From Phytomonas francai (lineage: Eukaryota; Euglenozoa; Kinetoplastea; Trypanosomatida; Trypanosomatidae), in assembly GCA_001766655.1 (NCBI GenBank), contig MJCC01000012.1, forward strand, positions 342,740 through 406,739: a stretch of 64,000 nucleotides of DNA, given 5' to 3'. Position numbers and translations under genes: made by a program. Of this stretch, positions 38,530 through 46,900 are shown piece by piece. Each line of letters opens with the position of its first letter. Position 1 is the stretch's first letter. A model generated the notes under the pieces. It did no database searches. It saw only the letters and a program-made list of their open reading frames with translations, and was not told the origin of the DNA.

Positions 38530-39159
38530 ATGGAGGACACCAATCTCAGCTTCAAGATCGTGATCATCGGGGACAGCGGGGTGGGCAAGTCCAACCTCAT
38601 GACCCGGTACACGACGAACGAGTTCAGCCAGGACACCCCCGCGACGATCGGCGTCGAGTTCATGACGAAGAGCATCAATGTCGAGGGGCGGGACGCGAAG
38701 GTGCAGATCTGGGATACCGCCGGGCAGGAGCGCTTTCGCGCCATCTCGCGCTCCATCTACCACGGCGCGAAGGGCGCGATGCTCGTCTACGACATCACAA
38801 ACCAGTCCTCGTTCGATTCGATCCCGACCTGGCTGCGGGAGCTGCGGGTGTTTGTCCCGACGACGTGCTTTATTTTTCTGATCGGCAACAAGTGCGACCT
38901 GGAGCATCTGCGGGTGGTGAAGAAGGAGGTCGCGGATCGCTTCGCGCGGGAGAACGGGTTGAGCTTCTTGGAGACCTCCGCGCTAGAGAAGACGAACGTG
39001 GATAAGGCGTTTGAGTGGTTGGCGAAGTCGGTGTATGATGTGGTGGTGGCTCCCGCCGCGCAGGAGCAGGCACCGCGACCGAATATCAATCTAAGTTCGA
39101 GAACAGCAAATTTAAATAAAGCCCAACCCACCGAGAAGCCTGGAAGAGGATGCTGCTAG
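38530..39159 (+). CDS. RAB11: RAB11 small GTPase
   Basis: 209 residues starting MEDTNLSFKIVIIGDSGVGK. The frame is open upstream to 38461, but that region includes the C run and starts at GTG. All G motifs are canonical: GDSGVGKS, TIGVEF, WDTAGQERF, GNKCD and ETSAL. The switch regions (ATIGVEFMTKSI, RAISRSIYHGAKGAMLVYDI) and the WLRELRVFVP helix are Rab11-type. The tail ends GRGCC for double geranylgeranylation. In trypanosomes RAB11 controls recycling endosome to flagellar pocket traffic. Very GC-rich codon use, in contrast to the AT-rich flanks, suggests strong expression or location in a GC island. Confidence 0.95.
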   Translation: MEDTNLSFKIVIIGDSGVGKSNLMTRYTTNEFSQDTPATIGVEFMTKSINVEGRDAKVQIWDTAGQERFRAISRSIYHGAKGAMLVYDITNQSSFDSIPTWLRELRVFVPTTCFIFLIGNKCDLEHLRVVKKEVADRFARENGLSFLETSALEKTNVDKAFEWLAKSVYDVVVAPAAQEQAPRPNINLSSRTANLNKAQPTEKPGRGCC

Positions 39160-40436
39160 AGAGAAAAGGGAGTAAACGAGCAGTAGCGAATAATGGGGGT
39201 TGAGGGGCGCTGGTGAGTGTTATAGGTAATTTGGGAAAAAAATGAAAGGGGTAAAAAAGGAAGTGAAAATTGGAGATTTTGAGGACTTAAAGAAAGTGAG
39301 AAGTGGAAAGGAGCCGTATACTGTCTTTCCACATGCTCTTTTTTTTTTTGTTTTGTTTTGTGGTATTTTATATTTATAACTTTTTGCTGATCTGCAGTGT
39401 GTAGGTTTTTTTTTATTGTTTGTTCCTCCCACTCCACCTCTTGTTAACATCTTTTTCGTGCTTGCATTTTTTTTTTTTTGCGTTAACTATATGAAAGTAG
39501 AAATGAAGTAAACGGTGAGAGAATGCCATGTTTACTTCTGCGGAGGGCACTTTTTCCTATCTGAGGACATAGGGTGATAATGCGTCTTAAAGGCTCTCAT
39601 TTAACGGTGAATACGTGTAGTATGCTGTGGAGAACCCTCTTTGAACGGGGATAAACGGAAGAGTGATTTTGAAGATCATTCAGGGGAAAGGAGGGAGACA
39701 CTCCATGGTCATAATATAAAAAACAACTTGCGCCCTCTTTTTCATATTTTACATTTACATTTCTAATTTTATCCTTCGTTGTTTCCAATTCTTGAAGGGT
39801 ATGATGAAATGGTTTCTGTTGTGTATGGTTGTATCTGCATGCATGTTGCTTCTATTGAAGTGCTAGACTGAATGCCATATTTTAATAGATACATCCATAC
39901 ATACACAAAAATAAGAAAACCCATGTGTAGAGTGTATTCCTTGCATACTAATGTTGTTTTTCAAGAAGTCATTTTATTGTTACGGTGGTTTTGTGTATTC
40001 TCCCTCGGCTCTAGGAAAGAGCTAATAGAGAAACAAATTGATCGTAAAATCTAATACTATAAAAAAGGTGTTTATAGAGGTCGGCGTGAAGGGTGGGTGG
40101 GAGAGGAAAAAAAGTGTTCATAAAAGTCAAGAAACGGAAAATGACGAGTGGATGTTCTTAAAGGCAAAAACCCCCAAAATTGAAATAAACTGAGACTGAG
40201 CTATCCTTGAGCTTGGCAGAAAGGGGGAGAGAGGGAAAAGAGTACAAGGGTATTGTTATTGCCCTCTTTCTCTCTCTCTCTCTCTCTCTGTTACGCTGTT
40301 GTGCTTTTGTGGCTTTTGACGCTGTTTAATCAAGAAAGCTTCCTTTTTTTTTTTCCTTCACATTTTTCACCTAAAGGTCAGAACGCACTCAGGTGTGATA
40401 TTTATATCAGCAGATAGGTTTTTTTTTCATTTTTCC

Positions 40437-40438
40437 AG
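40437..40438 (+). promoter_or_regulatory. Predicted spliced-leader acceptor for SPATA4-like gene
   Basis: AG in a canonical context (GGTTTTTTTTTCATTTTTCC before it). It would give a 38-base 5' UTR. Confidence 0.6.
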
Positions 40439-40453
40439 CCAGTGGAAACCGAT

Positions 40454-40468
40454 ATGAATCTAGCGTGA
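40454..40468 (+). promoter_or_regulatory. Five-codon uORF (ATG AAT CTA GCG TGA)
   Basis: Lies inside the predicted 38-base leader and stops eight bases before the main ATG at 40477. It is the first ATG a scanning ribosome would meet after the spliced leader. Confidence 0.5.
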
Positions 40469-40476
40469 GGACCAAA

Positions 40477-43434
40477 ATGAAAATACATGGAAGCGGTGCC
40501 AAGGCTGCGGCACCCCCTGCTGTTTTTTCCTCTTCTTCACCGACATCTTTGAATTTTCTGACTGAAAATCCAAAAGAAGGTTCGAAGCTCCCGCGAGAGG
40601 TGATCGCGTGGCTGCAAACCTTAGGGGTTTCCCGCTCGCTCCGTCAACCGCGGCGGGATCTCGCGAGCGGGGTTCTTGTGGCCCAGATCTGCGCGCATTA
40701 TTGGCCGCAGCTGATCTCCGTCCACTCTTTTGTAGATCGAACCCACCACGAAACGCGACGGCGAAATTGGACGGCGCTGCGAAAGATTCTACATAAAAAA
40801 GACGACGACGTTGCCAGGGTGCTTTTTGCCCTTGAGGATGGTCCAGAAGGCCGAGGAAATCTCCCCGAATCCACGCGGCATGAGGAGGAGGTGGTGGAGA
40901 ATATTATCAACGAGAAAGGCCATTACGCGGATCGGTTTCTTGAGCGGTTGTATTCGGTATTGACAGGGCGGCCGTCGCCGAGGTGCACGATAGCGGGAGC
41001 GGAACTCCCGTCAGCGCTAATTTCTGCAGGTAATGAAATCAACGACAGAAAAGGAAAAGGAGGTGAAAAACCAAGAGGGGGAATTGTTGGCGTGAACGCC
41101 TCCTCTCCTTCTTCTAACCCAAAGTCCAATCCCTACTGCTCGACTTCCTCTGTGCACGTCGCGATTGACGTGGTGGAGTGTGTGGTACGCCGAGTTGGTT
41201 ATAAAGAAGGCTGGTCATTCCCAGAAAACGCGGATTTGAATGATCCTTTAGGTTATAATACGACCACTACTAGTAATATTCATAGCCCAGAAGTGGTCAA
41301 TACGCCCTATTTACAGCATTTTTTAGGAACTCAGCAAAACGCCACGGAGGTGTGGGGTATGCTATTGGCCAATGTCTCGACCTTAGCGACCCTGGTCCAG
41401 CGTGATGTTTGCGCGTTAACGCAGCTCTTTTGTCTTTTTCTCCTGAATTCCTCGCACGCGGGCGGGAATGAGAAAAACAAGGAAGAGGTTATGCTGAATC
41501 GCGTTTTTGTCTTCTTTGCAGCGATTTTGACCTGTTTGGCGGATGTCGATCCCTATTTCGCGGCGGCTTCGTTGACGGAGGGCATCTTGCACTGCCCGGG
41601 GATGGGGGCGTACCTGGCGACGATGAACCTCGCCGGCGCGCATGGGATCGCGCTGCTCTTGACAGCCGTGGTCCCCATGCATCGCGCAAAACTTCGGCAA
41701 TTATTGCCCAGTCTGCTTTCCGCCGTTTACGAGGTCCTGACGTCGTCCGTTTCCGCCTCTTTGCGAGACTCCACGTCGGCGGGCTCGAGCGAGGCGGTTG
41801 GCCGACGCCAGATCGTTCTTTTGATGTGCGCCCTTCTCGATAAGTACGGGACGGCTCTCTCGCGCGGGGAGGGCGCGTTAGGGGGGCGAGAGCCCCCCCC
41901 CAACGACGCGATCGTCGATGATTCGCTAAATGCGAATTCGTCAAAGGCCGAAACGGCGGACGGCGGGCTTTTTTGGACGGCGCCGAGTCCTCTCGTGGCG
42001 TATGGGATGGTTTTGTGCGGCATCGCGCGGCACCACGCGGCGTGCGCGCTGACGGCGGAATCCCCGACGCTGCGTTTGGCGGGCGCGGCGCTCTGCGCGC
42101 GCATGATTCCCGCGCATCTCCGCGCCGAGGATTTACTCGCGCACCTCGCGGGCGTCCTGCCCTTTCTCCGGGGCGCGAATCTTCCGGGAGAGGATGGGGA
42201 GGCCCGCGGGCGATTGGCCCTCGTCGTCGACCCCGCGGAGGCCGCCGCGCGGTGGGTTTACCTCGCGCAGTGGGCGGGCGCCGTCTGGCGGGCCGCCGCG
42301 CGCGCTTTTCGGCCTCGCGGGGCCGAATACGGCGGCGGCGAAGGTCGCCGCGCGGCGGCCGCCCTCACGCGGCCTTTGCGGGCCGCGTTAACGGCGTTTT
42401 TGCGCGAGGAAAGGGCGGTCGGCGGGCTCGCCGTGTGCAAGGCGGCGGTCGCGCTCGAGCTCGCCGGCGTGCTCGCGCGCAAAATGCGAAGTCCAGCCGA
42501 AACGACCCCCGAGGCGGACCCGCGCGACTACGACGAGGATAGCGAGGATAACGAGGAGGATGAGGAGGATTGGGCGATGGTCGACGCGACGATGGCGTTT
42601 CTCACCTCGCATGAGTTATCCGAGGCTTGTCAGAGTTTAATGCGGCCCTCGACGGCGGCCGATTCCGCGAATGCGCGTGCGGTGGTTCAGCTGCGGCTGC
42701 CGCCGTTCGGGTATGGGGTGGCTTTGCGTGGGATATTTGAGCAGCTCCCGCCGCTTCTCGTTTGCGAGGCTATTCTACGCCGCTTCGAGATGGATCCCCC
42801 GGACGAAGTCCGCAAATACGGCGCGAGTGAGCGCGAAACGAGCCGAGCATCCTCTTTGAAGCGCTCCGGCGCGAGCGTCGATTCGAAGTTCGCGAGCGGG
42901 GAGAGCTCCCGACAGCGGGTGGCGTGGCTGCACCGCGCGTTGATCACCGGCCGGGATGAGAATTTCCCGCTTTTGCCGTTTACCGTCCAGCCCGAACATG
43001 CGATCGAAAATGCGGAAATCAAAGGGGAGGGGGGGACCGTGGAGGGGAGTCCGACGGCTCGACGCCATCGCTTCGATAGGCAGCTTGCGAGGCGTTGGCG
43101 GGGGGTCTTACGAGCGAGCGCGCGGGATCTCCTGCAGGCGATCGCGGACGAGCGCATCCTGCAAAAGCAGCGGGCGAATCGCATCCTGCGTGGGATGCTC
43201 CACGAGGCCGCCGCCGAGGAGGCCTCCGAGGAGGTCACGAGGATTTTTGAGCTCGCCGGAAAGTCGCATCGCGTGATTCGGCGGTGGTTTTTGGATCTTT
43301 CGCCGCTGCTGACCCCCGCGTACGATTTGCGGCGGTTTACGCGGCAGGGAAGGCCCGACCCGTCGACGGCGGCGCCGGCCGCGGAGGTAGCCCAGGCCGC
43401 GTTGCTGTGGTTTCAGGATAACTTCAACTCCTGA
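40477..43434 (+). CDS. SPATA4-type calponin-homology protein, probable flagellar
   Basis: 985 residues from the first ATG (an in-frame GTG four codons upstream is not a start). The CH_2-type domain at about 38-165 is clear: LPREVIAWLQTLGVSRSL, RRDLASGVLVAQICAHYWP, RRNWTALRKILHKK and FLERLYSVLTGR. This matches SPATA4/SPEF1-like CH domains, which bind microtubules in cilia and flagella. Animal SPATA4 is about 300 residues and ends soon after the domain. Here some 800 residues follow, mostly Ala/Leu/Arg-rich helices that could be armadillo/HEAT-like repeats, an acidic run (EDSEDNEEDEEDW) and a basic helical end (RRHRFDRQLARRWRGVLRA). The second half is extremely GC-rich. A short uORF precedes the start. 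Confidence 0.88.
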   Translation: MKIHGSGAKAAAPPAVFSSSSPTSLNFLTENPKEGSKLPREVIAWLQTLGVSRSLRQPRRDLASGVLVAQICAHYWPQLISVHSFVDRTHHETRRRNWTALRKILHKKDDDVARVLFALEDGPEGRGNLPESTRHEEEVVENIINEKGHYADRFLERLYSVLTGRPSPRCTIAGAELPSALISAGNEINDRKGKGGEKPRGGIVGVNASSPSSNPKSNPYCSTSSVHVAIDVVECVVRRVGYKEGWSFPENADLNDPLGYNTTTTSNIHSPEVVNTPYLQHFLGTQQNATEVWGMLLANVSTLATLVQRDVCALTQLFCLFLLNSSHAGGNEKNKEEVMLNRVFVFFAAILTCLADVDPYFAAASLTEGILHCPGMGAYLATMNLAGAHGIALLLTAVVPMHRAKLRQLLPSLLSAVYEVLTSSVSASLRDSTSAGSSEAVGRRQIVLLMCALLDKYGTALSRGEGALGGREPPPNDAIVDDSLNANSSKAETADGGLFWTAPSPLVAYGMVLCGIARHHAACALTAESPTLRLAGAALCARMIPAHLRAEDLLAHLAGVLPFLRGANLPGEDGEARGRLALVVDPAEAAARWVYLAQWAGAVWRAAARAFRPRGAEYGGGEGRRAAAALTRPLRAALTAFLREERAVGGLAVCKAAVALELAGVLARKMRSPAETTPEADPRDYDEDSEDNEEDEEDWAMVDATMAFLTSHELSEACQSLMRPSTAADSANARAVVQLRLPPFGYGVALRGIFEQLPPLLVCEAILRRFEMDPPDEVRKYGASERETSRASSLKRSGASVDSKFASGESSRQRVAWLHRALITGRDENFPLLPFTVQPEHAIENAEIKGEGGTVEGSPTARRHRFDRQLARRWRGVLRASARDLLQAIADERILQKQRANRILRGMLHEAAAEEASEEVTRIFELAGKSHRVIRRWFLDLSPLLTPAYDLRRFTRQGRPDPSTAAPAAEVAQAALLWFQDNFNS

Positions 43435-44023
43435 GGGACGACACCAAGGGGGGAAATAGACCCGTGAGAGAAGGTTCGGCGTTATGAATTCATTTTTACA
43501 CCCCCCCCCCCCCCCCTCCTCCTCTTCTTTCTGTCTTTTTTCTTTGGAATTTGTTTTGTCTCTCTCTCCCTTATCCTTCTTCTCGTCTTTTTCGTGGTTT
43601 GTAGAGATAGAAGTGTGCCTGTATGGATGTGTGTGTGTGTGTGGGAGGGAGGGGAAAGGGAGAGAAACAGAGGGGTAAGGATTTGATGTATAATAATTTG
43701 GGAAGCAGTTTTGTCTTTATGTATTTCTGGCTTTTCATATCGACGTTCAAACGCATCTACAGGGTTCGATTTCTGTAATACAGGCACCGTGCATGGATTC
43801 CTGTTTACAAGTACTCAAGCGCATGAAACCGTTGCATGCTTTTATTTTCCTCTTCTTTCCATATCTCGTATGAAAAGTCGTGCGGCGATACAGTCCAGAC
43901 GGAAGATCCTCAAAAACGAACGAGTAAAAATAAGAAACAATTATTATTATTATTTGAAGGTGTCTTATTATTATACCATTCTTTAAAAATCGATTAAAGG
44001 GAACGAAGGGCAAATACCAAACA
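43435..44023. other. Spacer with long pyrimidine tract
   Basis: A 16-base C run (43501-43516) is followed by about 80 bases of almost pure pyrimidine and GTTTGTAG (AG near 43604), a strong acceptor shape, although it lies 420 bases before the next ATG used. GT repeat near 43630. No gene. Confidence 0.5.
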
Positions 44024-45370
44024 ATGGTCGCGAAGAAGAATTCCAAATCCGCTGGGGCAGCACCCTCCGCGAAGAAGCGCGCCACGTCGTCCGCCTCGAC
44101 GCATGCGGTCGTGGAAACGACCTTCACCGAGGGCAGCCCCATCGACAGCCGCCAACGCAAAAAACCCTCGTCGACTGCGAGGAGGCCGACCAAACGCGTT
44201 CAGTTCGCCGCCGCCGACGACGACGACGGCGCGGCCCGCATTCCGGCCGACTTTCCCGAATCCAACCCGGCGAGCGGCGCCAAAGCGGCGGCCCTCGCGA
44301 AACGCCGGGGCCTCGTCGGGATCTCCGCGGGTTCCTCCGCGGGGAAGCGCCCGCGCGCGGCCGACGACGACGCAAAAGACGAAAAAAAAGACGAAAAAGA
44401 AAACGGCCCTCCCTCGCGGCGGCGGGCGGAAAAGGCGGGGAAGGGCGGAAACGCGGCGCGCGGGAGGGCTCTCGAGGCGACGCCGGCGCCCGCCGGGGCC
44501 TCTCCGGCGGCCGTCGACGACAGCAGCGACGACGACGACTTTTCGGATGCGGGCGAGAATCCTTTCGTGAAGGCGCGGCGGACGGGCGGGCGGCTCGCGT
44601 ACGCGGCCCTGCACCTCCGCTTTCTCCCGCCGGAGTTCGAGGAGCCGCAGCTTTTTAAGTTCCTCGGCCAGTTCGGCGCGGCGGTGCTGAACTGCTTTTG
44701 CGTGCGCAGCCGTCGGACGCACCGGTCGAAGGGCATCGCCTACGTCCAGTTCGATCGTGAGTCGATTCTGCCGACGGTCGTGGAGGAATGCCATGGCATG
44801 CTCCTCGGCGGGCGGACCGTCCAGGCCAAAATCGTCGTCCTTCATCGCGCGCTGCCCTCGAAAGAAAGCGTCTCGAGGCGACGGCGGCTCGCCTACGCGT
44901 ACCGGACGAAAGGCGCCCCGCTCAAACGGCATAGCGTCGCGCGAAAGGACGCGGTCGGGGTGCTGATTAAGGCCGCCCGCACGGAGCGCGCGAATAACGC
45001 GTACCTCAAGAGCCTCGGGATCGACTACGCCACGGATTTTTTCACCACCCAGCTCGCGAACCTCCCCGCGCATCGGATCGACCCGACGAAAAAGCCCCGG
45101 GGGGTGAAATTCGCGGCAAGGCCCACCGCCAACGAGGGGGAAAACGAGGAGAGGGAAACGGAGAAGGAGGCTCCTGTGGTGTCTGAAGAGACGACGGGAT
45201 CAGATTCTCCCGCCAAGGCTGAAATCGCTAAAGGGGGGGATCCCAATAAGAAGGCGGGGCGCAGGGGGGACAGCAAAGGCGTAAGCAAGAAAAAGGGTAG
45301 TGTGGGAAAGAACAAGGAGCTTAAAAAGGGTAAAAAACCAGCGAAGCGTGCGAACGCATCGAAGAAATAA
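44024..45370 (+). CDS. Nucleolar RRM protein, NIFK/Nop15-like
   Basis: 448 residues. The first 185 are disordered and basic/acidic (Lys, Ala, Asp runs). One RRM spans about 191-268: AALHLRFLPPEFEEPQLFKF (RNP2 region), then VRSRRTHRSKGIAYVQF with RNP1 at 236-243, and a GGRTVQAKIV end. Directly after come Arg-rich segments and a Lys/Glu-rich tail with NLS-like KKGSVGKNKELKKGKKPAKR. A single RRM with a RxRRTxxSKGxAYVxF core and a basic tail is the layout of the NIFK/Nop15 group, nucleolar factors for large-subunit rRNA maturation. Group assignment is by pattern; another nucleolar RRM family is possible. Confidence 0.88.
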   Translation: MVAKKNSKSAGAAPSAKKRATSSASTHAVVETTFTEGSPIDSRQRKKPSSTARRPTKRVQFAAADDDDGAARIPADFPESNPASGAKAAALAKRRGLVGISAGSSAGKRPRAADDDAKDEKKDEKENGPPSRRRAEKAGKGGNAARGRALEATPAPAGASPAAVDDSSDDDDFSDAGENPFVKARRTGGRLAYAALHLRFLPPEFEEPQLFKFLGQFGAAVLNCFCVRSRRTHRSKGIAYVQFDRESILPTVVEECHGMLLGGRTVQAKIVVLHRALPSKESVSRRRRLAYAYRTKGAPLKRHSVARKDAVGVLIKAARTERANNAYLKSLGIDYATDFFTTQLANLPAHRIDPTKKPRGVKFAARPTANEGENEERETEKEAPVVSEETTGSDSPAKAEIAKGGDPNKKAGRRGDSKGVSKKKGSVGKNKELKKGKKPAKRANASKK

Positions 45371-45643
45371 AGTGACACAATACGAAATTTTTGAAAATAT
45401 CACCCTCACGTTGTATCTATTTTTTGCGCACTTGATTGGGCTCCCTTTTTGGTTGTTGTTTTTTTGCGAGTTGGTGGCTAGCGGATGCGGGTTAACAGAC
45501 TCGTCGGGCCTTTTCCCTACCCATCTTGTTAATAAAGGGAGAACGGGGTAATTAATCATGAATAATTGATCAAGCGTAACGCGGCTAATTAATATTTTAA
45601 AATATATATCCATAAGGGCTATGCTTCGATATGCATAGCGGTG

Positions 45644-45675
45644 AGGGGGGAGAGGGGGGGGTGGGGGGTGGGGAG
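45644..45675 (+). repeat. G-rich run with quadruplex potential
   Basis: Several blocks of 4-9 G separated by A or T singletons; fits the G3+N1-7 four-block pattern on the + (RNA) strand. Confidence 0.8.
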
Positions 45676-45905
45676 GTAGCTAACCTAAGAAGACCTCTTC
45701 AAAAACTTTACAACTCTTCCTTATCATCTGCAGCAGTGAAACAGAAACCGCATGCGTTTTTTTATCATCCTTTTCCCTCTTTCTCATTTATCTTTATTAT
45801 TATTATTATTTTTTTAGAGGCTTGGTGGGAGCGTTTCACCATTTTCAATAAAGTGAATTCCAGAACTGAAGAATAATGATGCATTCTTGTGAACATCTTC
45901 GATTA

Positions 45906-45931
45906 CCCCCCCCCCCCCCCCCCCCCCCCCC
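45906..45931. repeat. 26-base C homopolymer
   Basis: Uninterrupted C run, exceptionally long, flanked by AT-rich sequence. Its exact length is likely unreliable in any assembly. Confidence 0.9.
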
Positions 45932-46900
45932 AAAAGCTTCGCCATCCGGGAAGGTGTGAGAGATGACAAACGCATGAACAGCTGACTGTTATGGATAATT
46001 CTATCCAGATTTTCAGCGAACCTTTTTTATTATGAAAATTAATGTCTCCTCGGTGTCCGATAATTTGCATATTCGTTTCCGAAGAAGGTCTTGGTCTCGC
46101 TCTCCACACTCCGTGAATGTTTTCTACGATCCTGAATTATCGCAATCATGCTATACAAAGACGTAACAAGAGGTTCCTTTGCGCCAATATGCTTGTTTGT
46201 GAAAAAAAAAAGAAAAAGAAAAAGATGCCGTGTAGGGGGGAAGCAACAATCGTTCAGATTTGAATCGTCCTGCAATGAAATAATTCAGGCCACAGTTTAT
46301 TTTAATCTGTCTTTGAGCTCCTTCTTCCTGATGTTTTTGTATTTATATAATCTTAATGCGTAGATTACAAAGTGTTCGTTTAGTGAGGCTAGAGGTGTTT
46401 TTTTGGATGTGGAAAACGTGCGGGCATAGTCAGACCAAAGTGCGGGTTCTAACGTATGCTACGGGTTTTGCATCCTTGCGAATGCGGTGTGCTTTGCATA
46501 TCAATGCCTTAAAAACGTGCAGAAAAGCAGTTTCCCGTCAATTTTACTGCAAGGGAAATTTGGGAAAAAAGTGCTGACACATTCTACTGTTCGGTTAGAG
46601 TGGAAGGGAGTGCTTGTCTTGTTATAATACCTGCATTTTATCTGCTCCTCGCCCCCCCCCCTCCTTTTTTTTTTTCCCCGTGCTCCACCTATGCAAAGTT
46701 CAAGCAACGACACTCCTCTAGTTTATAGAAAAGAGGATTTCAGAGCCGTGGTTTTTTCGTTTTATTTTTGTAGTCATCTCGACACTTGGGGGAAACGTGT
46801 GCCCTAATCGAGTGTTTATTCGCATTAGGACCCTCTCCCCCCCCCCCTTTTTTTTTTCCTGTTTACATTATACAAATTACATTGATTCCAATAGGGAAAA

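Larger units (their letters stand above)
39160..40476. other. AT-rich spacer
   Basis: No gene supported over 1.3 kb. T runs near 39345 and 39470, (CT)n at about 40265-40289, and the acceptor and uORF of the downstream gene at the right end. Confidence 0.45.
45371..46900. other. Spacer with homopolymer tracts
   Basis: 1.5 kb without a supported gene. A G-rich run at 45644-45675, a C run of 26 bases at 45906-45931, further C/T tracts at about 46650-46678 and 46835-46858, the last just upstream of the next gene. Short ORFs at 45631, 46148 and 46356 lack motifs. Confidence 0.5.

Noticed and set aside
43994..45073. Minus-strand open frame opposite the RRM gene
   Set aside because: Shadow in GC-rich DNA; Arg/Ala-rich composition only.
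45631..46577. Several short + ORFs between the RRM and coiled-coil genes
   Set aside because: No motifs, homopolymer-derived residues, atypical composition.
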